A stretch of DNA of 64,000 bases from Acidobacteriaceae bacterium (GCA_030041435.1 JASHNW010000062.1:58096-122095); one strand, 5' to 3'. Shown: positions 28,640-38,610, numbered from the stretch's first letter. Program-made: numbers and translations. The notes: a model not told the origin generated them from the sequence alone.

Positions 28640-29938
28640 ATGGCGAACGATCACTTCAGTAAAGGGTTGCCTTCCACGCTGACAGCGCCGCCGTTTGTCG
28701 ACAGCTGGCGGAGGCGCGCGCTGATTGCCGGACTGGTGTTCTCGGCAATCGCGGTCATTCTGGGGTATCTGGGGCAGGCGCAGAACCAGCTGGGCTGGGA
28801 GCACCTGCTGCGCGGCTGGCTGGACGGCTTTGTGATGTGCTTCGGCTTTTGCTTTGGGGCCATGGCGCTGCTGTTCGTGCAGTACCTCTCGGGCGGCAAG
28901 TGGGGACTGATCGTCCGGCGCCCGCTGGAAGCGATGACGCGGACCTGGCCGCTGGTGATCCTGATGTTTTTGCCGGTCGCGTATTTCGGCGCCACGCTCG
29001 GCCACCTGTATCCGTGGGCGCAATATGCTGACTGGGCGCCGGCGCTGCAAAAGGGCCTCATCTCCCACGATATGGCGCACGCCATTGAATGGAAAGCGCC
29101 CATGCTGAACGTGAAGGCTTACTGGATGGTCTCGCTCCTGTGCTTCGCCATCTTCGCCATGTACGTCATCTTTCTGAATCGCTGGTCTCTGAAGCGCGAC
29201 GCCGACCCGGAGCCGAACGTGACCTACTGGCGCACCAGGTTCGAGAATCTCAGCGGTTTCGGGGTGGTGCTGTTTTCGGTATTGCTTTTCATTCTGGCAA
29301 TCTACTGGGTCATGTCCATCGACCCCACGTGGTACTCGACGATCTACGGGTTTCAGTATCTGGTGGGCGAGCCGTTTGTGGTGCTGCCGCTGGCCATTTT
29401 GACCCTGATCGGACTGGGCAAGGCAGAGCCGATCCGCAGCACCTTCCGCAAGATCGAGCAGCACGATTTAGGCAAGCTGTGCTTCGCCCTGGTGATGCTG
29501 AACATCTACTTCGCCTTCGGTGCGTTCATCATCATCTGGTCCGGCAACTCGCCGGAAGAGATTCCCTGGTATTTGGATCGCATCCGCGGCAACTGGGGTG
29601 TGATCGCCACGCTCGACGTGATCTTCCACTGGCTCATTCCCTTCACGCTGTTGCTGTCGCGGGACCTGAAGCGCATCCAGAGCCGCCTGTCAGTCACCTG
29701 CTGCATCATGATCTTTGCGGGGTTCTGGGATATGTTCTGGCTGATTGAGCCGTCGTTCTGGGATGCGGCCCGCCATCTGCAGCTGACCTGGGGAATCCTG
29801 GAATACGCCGCGATGCCCGCTGCGCTGTTCTCCTTCTGGCTGGTGTATTACTTCCAGCAACTGAAGGCGCGGCCGCTGATCGCCACCAACGATCCGCATC
29901 TGGCGGAGATTCTGGAGCATGACTATGTCCACGCATAA
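28640..29938 (+). CDS. actF: ACIII subunit F, second NrfD-like membrane subunit
   Basis: The 432-residue product has about ten membrane helices, a diverged NrfD-type fold without cofactors. Recognisable parts are WEHLLRGWLDGFVMCFGFCF, SHDMAHAIEWKAPMLNVKAY, LNRWSLKRDADPEPNVTYWR, YWVMSIDPTWYSTIYGFQYL and SGNSPEEIPWYLDRIRGNWG. It pairs with ActC in the ACIII membrane domain, possibly in proton translocation. It overlaps the next gene by 14 bp, consistent with coupling. Confidence 0.94.
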   Translation: MANDHFSKGLPSTLTAPPFVDSWRRRALIAGLVFSAIAVILGYLGQAQNQLGWEHLLRGWLDGFVMCFGFCFGAMALLFVQYLSGGKWGLIVRRPLEAMTRTWPLVILMFLPVAYFGATLGHLYPWAQYADWAPALQKGLISHDMAHAIEWKAPMLNVKAYWMVSLLCFAIFAMYVIFLNRWSLKRDADPEPNVTYWRTRFENLSGFGVVLFSVLLFILAIYWVMSIDPTWYSTIYGFQYLVGEPFVVLPLAILTLIGLGKAEPIRSTFRKIEQHDLGKLCFALVMLNIYFAFGAFIIIWSGNSPEEIPWYLDRIRGNWGVIATLDVIFHWLIPFTLLLSRDLKRIQSRLSVTCCIMIFAGFWDMFWLIEPSFWDAARHLQLTWGILEYAAMPAALFSFWLVYYFQQLKARPLIATNDPHLAEILEHDYVHA

Positions 29939-30542
29939 CCCGGGTGGGGACGAGAACCTGCACCCCAAAGCGCCCCTCAGCGAAGCTTCGGTTCGGGAAG
30001 GCTTCGAGGTCACCGATGCGAACACAGGCGGCGTCGTCGTGTTCCTCGTGGCGCTGTTTATTTCGGTGGTCGTGTTCTTCTTCTTCTGCTTCGGATTGGG
30101 CAAGGTGATTAACGAGGGACTCAACCGCGCAGACGGGCCGGTGAACAAGTGGGCGGCGCCAAACCAGATTGCATCGCGGATGCAAATCGAGTCCAGCCCG
30201 GCTCTGGAGCAGCAGCAACTGGCGAAGCTGGTCAAGCAGTTTCCCGCGCCGCGGCTGCAAATCGACAACGGAGACCAGGATCTGGCGGACCTGCACGAGC
30301 GCGAAGATCTGCTGCTGAACTACTACAGCTGGGTCGACCGGAGCAAAGGCACGGTGCGGATTCCCATCGAACGCGCCATGGAGTTGATTGCGCAACGCGG
30401 GCTTCCAGTGGCTCCGGCCCAGCAGCAACAGACTCTCATGACGGGCGATGTGCGTCCGTACGTGCAGATGCCGCTGACCGACGGATTTGCGCCGACCGCC
30501 TACGAGCAGCAACTGCATGGGGAGCCGGGCGGCCAGCCGTAA
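29925..30542 (+). CDS. Single-helix membrane protein conserved in ACIII/cox operons
   Basis: The 205-residue product is chosen from ATG 29925 (GGAG 8 nt upstream); ATG 29919 is also possible. It has a soluble start (EGFEVTDANTGGVVVF), one membrane helix (about residues 37-58, FLVALFISVVVFFFFCFGLG) and a periplasmic tail with DLADLHEREDLLLNYYSWVD followed by GTVRIPIERAMELIAQRGLP. I recall the YxWVD...G.VRIPIxRAM signature in small proteins next to sco and cox genes. Its role is unknown; an assembly or accessory function of the oxidase is likely from context. Confidence 0.75.
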   Translation: MSTHNPGGDENLHPKAPLSEASVREGFEVTDANTGGVVVFLVALFISVVVFFFFCFGLGKVINEGLNRADGPVNKWAAPNQIASRMQIESSPALEQQQLAKLVKQFPAPRLQIDNGDQDLADLHEREDLLLNYYSWVDRSKGTVRIPIERAMELIAQRGLPVAPAQQQQTLMTGDVRPYVQMPLTDGFAPTAYEQQLHGEPGGQP

Positions 30543-30554
30543 CCGGCAAAAGCA

Positions 30555-30603
30555 GCGGATAGCGGACAGGAATTAGGAATCAGAGGACAGCCGACAGGGT
30601 TCA
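30555..30603 (+). repeat. Seven-unit heptad repeat array before sco
   Basis: GCGGATA, GCGGACA, GGAATTA, GGAATCA, GAGGACA, GCCGACA and GGGTTCA follow without interruption in 7-bp phase, filling the gap between the upstream stop and the sco start (30608). This is the longest regular array in the window. Confidence 0.85.
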
Positions 30604-30607
30604 GAGA

Positions 30608-31525
30608 ATGCGGAGCGGGGCAGCAAAACGGACAGGGTTGGGAACGGCACGGCGCGCAGTGGTGATGCTGGCGGCTGTGGCCGTTGCTGCGTCCTGTTCC
30701 TCCGCGCGCGCGCAGAGCCCGTGGTTTGGATTTCAGAAGCCCGGGAAGCCGGCCGATCAGCAACCGCTGCTGCTGCAGAAGATCGCCATCCGGCAGCGGC
30801 TGAACACCGCGCTTCCGCTGAGCCTGGAGTTTCGCGACGAAACCGGCAAGACCGTGCAGCTGGGCGATTACTTCGGCAAACGCCCGGTGATCCTGTCGCT
30901 GGTTTACTACCAGTGCAAGATTCTCTGTCCGGAAGAGATGGATGGGCTGGTGGGCGCGCTCGAGGTAGTCAAGTTCAATCCCGGGCGCGATTTCAACGTG
31001 GTGTTTGTGAGCATCGACCCGACCGAGACGCCGGCCATTGCGGCGCGGGAAAAGGCGTACTACATGAAGCGCTACGGGCGGCCGCAGGACGTGAACGGCT
31101 GGCACTTCCTCACCGGGCAGGAGCCCGCCATTCGCGCGCTCTCGACCGCGGTGGGATTCGGTTACGTGCCCATGATGGGGCCCGATGGGAAGATGACCCA
31201 GTTTGCGCATGCGAGCGCGGTAGAGCTGGTCACGCCCCAGGGCAAGCTGGCGCAGTACTACCTGGGGGTGGAGTTTTCTCCGAAGGATCTCCAGCTGGGA
31301 TTAGTCGAGGCATCGCACGGAACCATCGGATCGGTGGTGGATAACATCCTGACCTACTGCTATCAGTACGACCCGACCCAGAACGGGCACTCGCTGATCT
31401 ACATACGGATTTTTCAGATGGGCTTTGTGCTGACGGTGCTGCTGCTGGGGGGCTATATGTTCGTGAATTTCCGGCGCGATATACGGGCGGCGCGCCAACA
31501 CAAAACGACTCTGCTGAACGGATAA
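30608..31525 (+). CDS. SCO1/SenC-type copper chaperone for cytochrome oxidase
   Basis: The 305-residue product has a signal sequence (residues about 1-36), a thioredoxin-like SCO domain and a C-terminal membrane anchor (about 270-290, GFVLTVLLLGGYMFVNF). Copper ligands are C103 and C107 in YQCKILCPEE and H201 in QFAHASAV. SCO proteins deliver copper to, or reduce, the CuA centre of subunit II, which is encoded directly downstream. The C-terminal anchor instead of an N-terminal one is a known variant. The start lies at the end of the heptad array, without an obvious Shine-Dalgarno. Confidence 0.93.
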   Translation: MRSGAAKRTGLGTARRAVVMLAAVAVAASCSSARAQSPWFGFQKPGKPADQQPLLLQKIAIRQRLNTALPLSLEFRDETGKTVQLGDYFGKRPVILSLVYYQCKILCPEEMDGLVGALEVVKFNPGRDFNVVFVSIDPTETPAIAAREKAYYMKRYGRPQDVNGWHFLTGQEPAIRALSTAVGFGYVPMMGPDGKMTQFAHASAVELVTPQGKLAQYYLGVEFSPKDLQLGLVEASHGTIGSVVDNILTYCYQYDPTQNGHSLIYIRIFQMGFVLTVLLLGGYMFVNFRRDIRAARQHKTTLLNG

Positions 31526-31534
31526 AAGGCGACG

Positions 31535-32614
31535 ATGCATTCCATCAGTCCGGTACTTTGGCAATTTCTGATTAAGTGGCTAACGAACTTCGCGATCTTC
31601 CCGCCGGAGGCGTCGACCATTGCGCCCTATGCGGACGCCCTCTATTTCTTCCTCATCCTGATTTCGCTGGTAGGCCTGATCGCTGTGGTCGCGATGGTGG
31701 TCACCTTCGCCATCCGCTACCGGCAGGAGAAGAACCCGGTGCCGACGCCGATCGAAGGCTCGACCCTGCTGGAAGCCACCTGGACCATCATTCCCCTTAT
31801 CCTCTTCATGGTTTGCTTCGTGTGGGGCGCCCTGCTCTACTTCCGCATCTACAGCCCGCCCCCCAACGCGATGAATATTTACGTGGTGGGCAAGCAGTGG
31901 ATGTGGAAAGCCGAACACCCTGGCGGCCAGCACGAGATCAACGCGCTGCACATTCCCGTCGGCCGGCCCATCCAGCTCACGCTCATATCGCAGGACGTGT
32001 TTCACAGCTTCTCGGTCCCGGCCTTCCGCGTCAAGCGCGAAGTCATTCCCGGGCGCTACACGACGGTGTGGTTCGAAGCCACCACGCCCGGGGTATACCA
32101 CCTTTTCTGCACCCAGTACTGCGGCACCCTGCACTCCGATATGATCGGCTGGATTTACGCGATGTCTCCGCAGGACTACCAGGCCTGGGAGGCGGGGTCG
32201 ACCAGCGGGAACTCGCTGGCGCAGAGCGGCGAAAGGCTGTTTGCGGCGCTGGGCTGCAATTCATGCCATAACAGCGGCCCCAATGCGCACGGGCCCAACC
32301 TGGCCAACGTCTTCGGATCGCATCTGCAGCTGAAGAATGGGCAGTTCGTAACCGTGGACGACGCATTTTTGCGCGACACCATCCTCAACCCGACCCTGCA
32401 TGAGGTGGCCGGGTACGCACCGATCATGCCGACCTATCAGGGCCAGGTCAGCGAGGAGGGCCTGATCGACCTGGTCGAGTACATCAAACGGCTCGATTCG
32501 CAGTACCGCATCGAGCAGACCATTGAAAACAGCGCAGCGCAGCCCGTACAAACGGGTACGGCGCCGGCGGAAACATCGGCTCCCGCTCTGGCGCCAGGGA
32601 CGGTGAAACAATGA
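31535..32614 (+). CDS. ctaC: Cytochrome c oxidase subunit II fused to cytochrome c (caa3 type)
   Basis: The 359-residue product has two membrane helices (about 35-60 and 82-103), a cupredoxin CuA domain with H157, C192, C196, H200 and M203 ([15 protein letters not shown]), and a C-terminal cytochrome c domain with CNSCH (241-245) and a Met in [10 protein letters not shown]. The fusion makes it a caa3 oxidase, so electrons from ACIII can enter through its own haem c. The Ala/Pro/Thr-rich tail is probably disordered. Start is 9 bp after sco; stop overlaps ctaD by ATGA. Confidence 0.96.
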   Translation: MHSISPVLWQFLIKWLTNFAIFPPEASTIAPYADALYFFLILISLVGLIAVVAMVVTFAIRYRQEKNPVPTPIEGSTLLEATWTIIPLILFMVCFVWGALLYFRIYSPPPNAMNIYVVGKQWMWKAEHPGGQHEINALHIPVGRPIQLTLISQDVFHSFSVPAFRVKREVIPGRYTTVWFEATTPGVYHLFCTQYCGTLHSDMIGWIYAMSPQDYQAWEAGSTSGNSLAQSGERLFAALGCNSCHNSGPNAHGPNLANVFGSHLQLKNGQFVTVDDAFLRDTILNPTLHEVAGYAPIMPTYQGQVSEEGLIDLVEYIKRLDSQYRIEQTIENSAAQPVQTGTAPAETSAPALAPGTVKQ

Positions 32615-34272
32615 GCACTATCCTTTCTCTACCGGATCAGTCGACAGCGTCGCTGCCGAAGGTTTCATACCTCAATAAAGAATATGGGCTGAAGAGCTGG
32701 CTTCTCACCCAGGACCACAAACGCATCGCCATCCTCTACCTGATCGCGATCACGTTCTTCTTCTTTGTCGGCGGCGCCATGGCCGCCCTCATCCGCCTGG
32801 AACTGCTGACGCCGCAGACCGACCTGCTGGCCGCCGACACCTACAACAAGGTGTTTTCCGCGCACGGCATCATCATGGTCTTTTTCTTCCTCGTGCCCGT
32901 GGCCCCCGCCGTTCTCGGAAACTTCCTCATCCCCCTCATGATCGGCGCCCGCGACGTCGCCTTTCCCAAAATCAACCTGTTGAGCTGGTACCTGTTCGTC
33001 TCCGGTGGCTGCATTGAGCTCACCATGATGGTCTTCGGCGGTGTTGACACCGGCTGGACCTTCACCACCCCGCTCAGCACCCATTACCTCAACACCAATG
33101 TCGTGGCCGCGGCCATGGGCATCTTCGTCGCCGGCTTTTCTTCCATCCTCACCGGGCTCAATTTCCTCGTCACCATCCATCGCATGCGCGCGCCCGGCAT
33201 GACCTGGTTTCGCCTGCCGCTCTTCATCTGGTCCTATTACGCCACCTCGTTCATCTTCGTCCTCGCTACCCCCGTCATTGCCATCGCGCTGGTCCTGGTC
33301 GTGCTCGAACGCATCATCGGCATAGGCGTGTTCGATCCCGCCAAAGGCGGCGATCCGCTCCTCTTCCAGCACCTCTTCTGGTTCTATTCGCACCCCGCCG
33401 TCTATGTCATGATCCTGCCCGGCATGGGCGTCATCTCCGAAGTCGTTGCCTGCTTCTGCCGCAAGCGCGTCTTCGGCTACACCGCGGTCGCCTTCTCCTC
33501 CGTCGCCATCGGCGTCTTCAGCTTCTTTGTCTGGGCCCACCACATGTTCATCATGGGCATCTCCAGCTACTCGGCGCTGGTCTTCTCCCTCATGACCATG
33601 CTGGTGGCGGTTCCCTCCGCCATCAAGATCTTCAACTGGTCGGCCACCATGTATAAGGGCTCGATCACCTTCGACACCCCCATGCTGTATACCCTCGGTT
33701 TCATCGGCCTCTTCACCATTGGCGGCCTGACCGGCGTTTTCCTCGCTTCCATGGGTATGGACATTCACCTCACCGAAACCTATTTCGTCGTGGCCCATTT
33801 CCATTTCGTCATGGTGGGAGGCATGGTCACCGCCTTCATGGCCGGTCTCCATTTCTGGTGGCCCAAAATTACCGGAAGAATGTATCCCGAGTCGATGGGC
33901 CGCATCGCGGCCGTGATTCTTTTTACCGGATTCAACCTCACCTTCTTTCCTCAGTTCATCCTGGGCTACCTCGGCATGCCCCGTCGCTACGCGGCCTATC
34001 CGCCTGAGTTCCAGGTTTTGAACGTCTTCTCGAGCGCCGGTGCCACGGTGCTGGCCGTCGGCTACCTGCTCCCTCTGCTCTATCTCACCTGGTCGCTGAA
34101 GTACGGCAAGATCGCTGGTGCGAACCCCTGGCAGGCGGCCGGGCTGGAGTGGGAAATTCAGTCGCCGCCGCTGACCGAGAATTTTCCCGTGACCCCGATT
34201 GTGACCCACGAAGCCTACGACTACGAGTGGCTGGCAAGTAAAAAAGGGAGCGAGGTACCGACAGTTGGATAG
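32611..34272 (+). CDS. ctaD: Cytochrome c oxidase subunit I, type A2 haem-copper oxidase
   Basis: The 553-residue product has twelve helices. Haem a ligands are H85 and H398; CuB ligands are H261, H310 and H311; H396 binds haem a3. H261 and Y265 (YSHPAVYVM) form the expected cross-linked pair. The motif YSHPAVY, with Ala in place of the Glu of HPEVY, marks the A2 subtype, which takes protons through Tyr-Ser instead of Glu. It reduces O2 to water and pumps protons across the inner membrane. Starts within the ctaC stop and runs into ctaE. Confidence 0.97.
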   Translation: MSTILSLPDQSTASLPKVSYLNKEYGLKSWLLTQDHKRIAILYLIAITFFFFVGGAMAALIRLELLTPQTDLLAADTYNKVFSAHGIIMVFFFLVPVAPAVLGNFLIPLMIGARDVAFPKINLLSWYLFVSGGCIELTMMVFGGVDTGWTFTTPLSTHYLNTNVVAAAMGIFVAGFSSILTGLNFLVTIHRMRAPGMTWFRLPLFIWSYYATSFIFVLATPVIAIALVLVVLERIIGIGVFDPAKGGDPLLFQHLFWFYSHPAVYVMILPGMGVISEVVACFCRKRVFGYTAVAFSSVAIGVFSFFVWAHHMFIMGISSYSALVFSLMTMLVAVPSAIKIFNWSATMYKGSITFDTPMLYTLGFIGLFTIGGLTGVFLASMGMDIHLTETYFVVAHFHFVMVGGMVTAFMAGLHFWWPKITGRMYPESMGRIAAVILFTGFNLTFFPQFILGYLGMPRRYAAYPPEFQVLNVFSSAGATVLAVGYLLPLLYLTWSLKYGKIAGANPWQAAGLEWEIQSPPLTENFPVTPIVTHEAYDYEWLASKKGSEVPTVG

Positions 34273-35005
34273 CCACACCTTAGCTGCGCAGACCGCCGAC
34301 ACCGGGCACGTGGAAGACGAGCACGCGCCCTTCCTGCGCCACCATTTCGAGAGCGTGCCTCAGCAGCGGGAAGCCGCCACCTTTGGCATGTGGCTGTTCC
34401 TGACCACCGAAATCATGTTCTTCGGCGGCCTGTTCTGCTCCTACCTCATCTTTCGCAACTGGTATTACCCGGCCTTCGTGGCGGGCAGCCACACCCTGCA
34501 CATCTGGGCCGGCACGCTCAATACCACCGTGCTCATCGTCTCCAGCTTCACCATGGCCATGGCCGTCCACGCTGCCGAAACCCGCGTGCGCCGCGCCCTG
34601 ATGGGCTGGATGATCGCTACCCTCATCCTGGGCTGCGGCTTCCTCTGCGTGAAGGCCTACGAGTGGCACGACGAATGGGTCGATCACCACGTCCCCGGCC
34701 TCAACTTCGGCCCGGAGAGCTTCCTGCACGGGACCAAAGCCTATCCCGACGACAAGTTGCCCCTCGACGTGGCGGAGAAGACGCAGCTTTATTTCTCCCT
34801 CTACTTCCTCATGACCGGCATGCACGCCCTGCACATGATCATTGGCGTCTCGCTGTTGACGATTCTGCTCATCCAGGTGCGGGGAGGTAAGTACGTCAAC
34901 GGGCACGTAGCACCCATAGAAAATTTCGGACTGTACTGGCACTTTGTCGACATTGTGTGGATATTCCTGTTTCCATTGCTGTATCTCATCAGTCGACATC
35001 AATGA
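34265..35005 (+). CDS. ctaE: Cytochrome c oxidase subunit III
   Basis: The 246-residue product starts at a TTG (34265) that overlaps the ctaD stop, with GCGAGG upstream; GTG 34310 is a less likely alternative. It has about six helices with subunit III hallmarks: [60 protein letters not shown] and the C-terminal [18 protein letters not shown]. Subunit III stabilises the CuB site and is part of the core oxidase. The 34720-34780 loop ([20 protein letters not shown]) is longer than in mitochondrial-type proteins. Confidence 0.95.
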   Translation: MDSHTLAAQTADTGHVEDEHAPFLRHHFESVPQQREAATFGMWLFLTTEIMFFGGLFCSYLIFRNWYYPAFVAGSHTLHIWAGTLNTTVLIVSSFTMAMAVHAAETRVRRALMGWMIATLILGCGFLCVKAYEWHDEWVDHHVPGLNFGPESFLHGTKAYPDDKLPLDVAEKTQLYFSLYFLMTGMHALHMIIGVSLLTILLIQVRGGKYVNGHVAPIENFGLYWHFVDIVWIFLFPLLYLISRHQ

Positions 35006-35061
35006 CCGCAGAGGCTCGGTGAACGGATACCCGGCAGAACTGGTGAATGAGAGCGAGGTTT

Positions 35062-35388
35062 ATGGCTGAACTGAAGCACCACGACGAACCCACCCATCAC
35101 GAGCATCACATTGTGAGCCCCGGGGTCTACCTGGCCATCTGCGCCACTCTGCTGGTGCTGACGGCGACCACGACCGCGGTCTCCTACGTTGACCTGGGAG
35201 AATACAACACCGTGGTCGCGCTGGCCATCGCCTGCACCAAGATGACCCTGGTCGTGCTCTTCTTCATGCACATCAAGTACAGTTCCAAGCTGACGAAGCT
35301 GACCGTGGCGGCCGGGTTCTTTACCTTCATCGTGTTGATTATGATGACCATGACGGACTACATCAGCCGGGCGTGGGGCAGGTGGTAA
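35062..35388 (+). CDS. ctaF: Cytochrome c oxidase subunit IV, prokaryotic type
   Basis: The 108-residue product is taken from ATG 35062 (MAELKHHDEP) because GCGAGG sits just upstream; five codons further upstream are in frame. A His-rich start (HHEHHIVSPGVYLAI) precedes three membrane helices, with YNTVVALAIACTKMTLVVLF and FMHIKYSSKLTKLTVAAG typical of COX4_pro (CtaF). It is a small accessory subunit of bacterial caa3 and bo3-type oxidases. Last gene of the operon; heptad repeats and a terminator follow. Confidence 0.93.
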   Translation: MAELKHHDEPTHHEHHIVSPGVYLAICATLLVLTATTTAVSYVDLGEYNTVVALAIACTKMTLVVLFFMHIKYSSKLTKLTVAAGFFTFIVLIMMTMTDYISRAWGRW

Positions 35389-35395
35389 CTCCGGA

Positions 35396-35423
35396 GCGGG
35401 TAGCGCGTAGCGTGTAGCGTAGA
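35396..35423 (+). repeat. Heptad repeat array after ctaF
   Basis: GCGGGTA, GCGCGTA, GCGTGTA and GCGTAGA follow in 7-bp phase, 8 bases after the ctaF stop and before the operon terminator. Confidence 0.8.
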
Positions 35424-35439
35424 GAAAAGCAGGATTGCG

Positions 35440-35467
35440 AGGGGAGCGGCCGCGGCTGCTCCCCTTT
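35440..35467 (+). terminator. Intrinsic terminator of the ACIII-caa3 operon
   Basis: GGGGAGC (35441-35447) and GCTCCCC (35458-35464) pair perfectly, flanked by A-T, and are followed by TTTCATTT. It lies about 55 bp after the ctaF stop. Confidence 0.7.
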
Positions 35468-35515
35468 CATTTGCGAAAGACAGGTATCGAAGTGCAGGTG
35501 GCTGCTCCGCGCAGC

Positions 35516-36253
35516 TCAGGCCTGCGGCGCGCCGGAGGCGGGGAGCTGTTCGCTACGGGGCTGCGGCTGAGGCTCGCGCAGGGGAATAGGTAGCACCTGT
35601 GCCTCGCGGATTGGCGCCAGGTGGCGCGTCTGCTGGTAGGTGTAGAGGATGCGGTGCACCACCGTGACCGTGGAGATCACGGCCAGCACCCAGAGCACCG
35701 GCGCCATCACTCCCCAACGCTCGAAGAGCGCGCCCAGGATGATCAGCACGACGCGCTCGGGGCGCTCCATGAAGCCCACCTTGCAGCTGCCGATAAGGGC
35801 TTCGGCGCGGGCGCGCGTGTAGCTGACCATCAGCGACGTGATCATCACGAACGCGGCAAGAAAGACGTAAAAGAGGCGGTTGCCGCGCGCGTAGAAGACA
35901 AGCAGGCCGAAGAACAGGACCACGTCGGAGTAGCGGTCGATGACCGAATCGAAGAAAGCTCCGAACACCGTGACCTTGTGCGTCTGGCGGGCGACCCGGC
36001 CGTCCACCATGTCGAAAATGCCCGCTCCGATGATCACCAGCCCGGCAAACAGAAACATGCGGACGTAGTTATGGCCGTTGGCAAAGCCGAACAGAACGGC
36101 AGCCGCCGTGTTGATGAGCAGGCCGATGAAGGTGAGAACGTTCGGGGAGATGCGCGTGAGCGACAGGCCGTCTACGATCGCCTGCAGCAGCACGCCGCAG
36201 GCGCGTCCGAAGGCGCTGGTCCAGGTCGTGCGGGAGTGAGGTTCGGGGGCCAT
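35516..36253 (-). CDS. CDP-alcohol phosphatidyltransferase
   Basis: The 245-residue product has about six membrane helices and the complete CDP-alcohol phosphotransferase motif D81-xx-D84-G85-xx-A88-R89-x8-G98-xxx-D102-xxx-D106 (DMVDGRVARQTHKVTVFG and onwards). The Asp residues bind metal and the CDP-diacylglycerol-type donor. It makes a phospholipid head-group linkage (glycerol-phosphate or inositol-phosphate acceptor cannot be decided). The C-terminal 40 residues are Pro/Gln-rich. It lies 7 bp downstream of greA on the same strand, so they are probably cotranscribed. Confidence 0.92.
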   Translation of the reverse strand: MAPEPHSRTTWTSAFGRACGVLLQAIVDGLSLTRISPNVLTFIGLLINTAAAVLFGFANGHNYVRMFLFAGLVIIGAGIFDMVDGRVARQTHKVTVFGAFFDSVIDRYSDVVLFFGLLVFYARGNRLFYVFLAAFVMITSLMVSYTRARAEALIGSCKVGFMERPERVVLIILGALFERWGVMAPVLWVLAVISTVTVVHRILYTYQQTRHLAPIREAQVLPIPLREPQPQPRSEQLPASGAPQA

Positions 36254-36260
36254 GCGGCCT

Positions 36261-36761
36261 CTACTTTCCAGCCTGGGCCTGTGCGGCGTCTTCCGCTTCG
36301 TCGTGAATCGTAGCCAGCCTTAGAATCTCCAGCTCACGCTTGCCATTCGGCGTCACCACGGTTGCCATATCGCCTACCTGCTTGCCCACCAGCGCCTTGC
36401 CAATGGGCGACGTGGTGGAGATCAAGCCCTTGCTCACGTCCGACTCCTCGCTGGTCACCAGCTTGTATTCGATCTTCTCATCTTTCGACGTGTCGTAGAC
36501 CAGCACGGTGGAACCGAAGGCAGCACGATCATGCGGGATATTGGCGAGGTTGACCAGAGCAAGCTCCGCCATGCGCTTTTTTAGCTGGCCCAGCCGCGCG
36601 TTCACGAACTCCTGGCGTTGCTTGGCCATGTGATATTCGGCGTTTTCGCTCAGGTCGCCCATGGCTACCGCTTTTTTGATCTCAGCGGGAAGCTCGTGCG
36701 CCAGCTCGTGCTCCAGATGCTTGATCTCTTCCTGCAGCTTCTTCTTGATGTGTTCAGGCAT
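36261..36761 (-). CDS. greA: Transcription elongation factor GreA
   Basis: The 166-residue product, from ATG 36761 (AAGGAT 7 nt upstream; a GTG at 36767 is in frame), has the N-terminal antiparallel coiled coil with the acidic tip GDLSENAEYHMAKQRQ and a C-terminal globular domain (SPIGKALVGKQVGDMATVVT, GKRELEILRL). It enters the RNA polymerase secondary channel and stimulates cleavage of backtracked transcripts. The domain layout and length match GreA. The tail is Ala/Glu/Gln-rich. Between ruvX and the CDP-alcohol transferase in a minus-strand set. Confidence 0.95.
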   Translation of the reverse strand: MPEHIKKKLQEEIKHLEHELAHELPAEIKKAVAMGDLSENAEYHMAKQRQEFVNARLGQLKKRMAELALVNLANIPHDRAAFGSTVLVYDTSKDEKIEYKLVTSEESDVSKGLISTTSPIGKALVGKQVGDMATVVTPNGKRELEILRLATIHDEAEDAAQAQAGK

Positions 36762-36917
36762 TGCCACGATCCTTCACGGGGAGCTGGCCGCACCGCCAAC
36801 GCCGGTGCCGTGCGAGAAAGCCATGGGCTTCCGAACCGCATCGGCCCTGACCTGCGACGGAGCGGGAATCTTTCCCATGAAAACGGGATATAGGGTACGG
36901 AGGCAGGGGTTACCGCC

Positions 36918-37373
36918 TCACTCCCGATTATACGATGCCGTTTCGGGCCTTTCGGAACTACGATGGGCGTCGAGGAAACTCTGCAAAATCAATACCGCAG
37001 CTACCTGGTCGACCACCTCGCGGTGCCCCGAGAGCGGCCGGCCGGCGGCGTGGAGATGCCGGTGCGCTTCAGCCGACGTAAGGCGCTCGTCCCAGAGGTG
37101 AACGGGCAGCGCAAATTCGCCCCGCAGGGTCTCAGCGAAGGCCTGGGTTTTTGCAGCCTGCGGGCTCAGATCGCCGGACATATAGAGCGGATTGCCGAGG
37201 ACGATCGCGGAGCAGCCGAATTTGCGCAGCACCCGCCCCAGCGACTTCAGGTCCTGCTTCGTGTTCCTGCGAACAAGCGTCAGCACAGGCTGGGCGGTCA
37301 GGCCGAGCTCGTCGGAGACAGCGACGCCGATGCGGCGGTTGCCAAAATCGAGGCCCAGCAGGCGGGGTTCCAT
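36918..37373 (-). CDS. ruvX: RuvX/YqgF RNase H-like nuclease
   Basis: The 151-residue product has the RNase H-fold signatures of YqgF: LLGLDFGNRRIGVAVSDELG at the start (catalytic Asp9), the GNPLYMSGDLSPQAAKTQAF segment, and VHLWDERLTSAEA in the middle followed by HREVVDQVAAVLILQSFLD near the end (second and third acidic residues). It is annotated as a putative Holliday junction resolvase and is implicated in 16S rRNA 5' processing in E. coli. Divergent from mltG, a pairing seen in many bacteria. Confidence 0.94.
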   Translation of the reverse strand: MEPRLLGLDFGNRRIGVAVSDELGLTAQPVLTLVRRNTKQDLKSLGRVLRKFGCSAIVLGNPLYMSGDLSPQAAKTQAFAETLRGEFALPVHLWDERLTSAEAHRHLHAAGRPLSGHREVVDQVAAVLILQSFLDAHRSSERPETASYNRE

Positions 37374-37397
37374 GAGAGCAGCATAGCGGATGGGGCA

Positions 37398-37425
37398 GCC
37401 GGCAGCTGGTAGCCGGTGGTCGGTG
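37398..37425 (+). repeat. Heptad repeat array upstream of ruvX
   Basis: GCCGGCA, GCTGGTA, GCCGGTG and GTCGGTG follow in 7-bp phase in the ruvX-mltG divergent gap. Less regular than the other arrays. Confidence 0.5.
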
Positions 37426-37611
37426 GCATAAGGTCAGGCGGAGAGAAAGCGGCCAGCGAGTTAGACGGTTCGCGACGAAATAGTTAAGAAATGCCAGGAA
37501 TGACGATTGACCAGGGCAGGCGCGGACGAAGAAACGCTAACCGGGAGAGCGGGGACATTCACCGCATCTTACAATCGGATAAGGAATCAAAGAATCAGGA
37601 CTTTCGGATTG

Positions 37612-38610
37612 GTGCGACGCTTCCTTCTTCTTCTGGCGCTGGCGATCCTCGGGGGCGCGGGCGCAATCGTTTTTGCGCTGCTGGTTCCGGCCGGGCCGCG
37701 CGCCGAGATGTTCGTGGATATCAATCCAGGCATGTCGTCTATGCAGATTGCGTCTGTGCTGAAGCAACAGGGCATTATTCGCAGCCGCGACGTGTTTGTG
37801 GGACTTTACCTGGTGAAAGACCGGACTCTGAAAGCGGGCGTGTACCGCTTCGATCACCCGGCGCCGATGACCGAGGTCTGGGACCGTCTGCGGCGGGGCG
37901 ATGTGTACACCATCGCGGTGACGATTCCGGAGGGCTCCAACATTTTCGACATCGGCGCCCGGCTGGAGGCGGCGGGTCTGGGGCCGAAGGATGCATTTGT
38001 GGCTGCAGCGAAACAGGATAAGGCCCTGGTGACCGATCTGGACAGCACCGCCCCCGGTGTCGAGGGATATCTGTTCCCGGACACCTACCACTTTGAGCCG
38101 CACACCGCGCCGGAGGAGATGATGGCCACCATGGTGCGGCGCTTTCGCCAGGTGGCGCGGCAGATTGGGTTGACGTCGGATTATCACCAGGTCGTGACGT
38201 TGGCCTCGCTGGTGGAGAAAGAGACGCCTCTGGATCAGGAGCGGCCTCTGGTAGCCAGCGTCTTCACGAATCGCCTCGCGAAAGGTATGCCGCTGATGAC
38301 CGATCCGTCGGTTATCTATGCCGCGTTACTCGACGGGCGCTACCGGGGAACAATTTATCAGTCCGATCTGGACGCTGATTCGTCTTACAACACATATCGT
38401 CATCCGGGGCTGCCGCCGGGACCGATCTGCAATCCCGGAGTGAAGTCGCTGATGGCGGCGATGCATCCGGCGCAGACGGATTATCTCTACTTTGTTGCGG
38501 TCGGTGCGGACTCTTCCGGACAGTCGCGCTTCTCCGCAACTCTTGAGCAACACGCCAGGGACGTGGAGGCATACCGGCGCGCCGTGCGGCAGCAGAACGG
38601 GACGCCGTGA
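37612..38610 (+). CDS. mltG: Endolytic murein transglycosylase MltG
   Basis: The product has 332 residues from GTG 37612 (VRRFLLLLALAILGGAG). The frame is open upstream to 37507, but those codons include repeat-like sequence and no ribosome site; AGGA lies 11 nt before the GTG. One N-terminal membrane helix is followed by a LysM-like part (INPGMSSMQIASVLKQQGII) and the YceG domain with the catalytic Glu in ASLVEKET and the conserved YNTYRHPGLPPGPICNPG. It cleaves nascent peptidoglycan in the periplasm. The stop is followed by the lipoprotein gene. Confidence 0.93.
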   Translation: MRRFLLLLALAILGGAGAIVFALLVPAGPRAEMFVDINPGMSSMQIASVLKQQGIIRSRDVFVGLYLVKDRTLKAGVYRFDHPAPMTEVWDRLRRGDVYTIAVTIPEGSNIFDIGARLEAAGLGPKDAFVAAAKQDKALVTDLDSTAPGVEGYLFPDTYHFEPHTAPEEMMATMVRRFRQVARQIGLTSDYHQVVTLASLVEKETPLDQERPLVASVFTNRLAKGMPLMTDPSVIYAALLDGRYRGTIYQSDLDADSSYNTYRHPGLPPGPICNPGVKSLMAAMHPAQTDYLYFVAVGADSSGQSRFSATLEQHARDVEAYRRAVRQQNGTP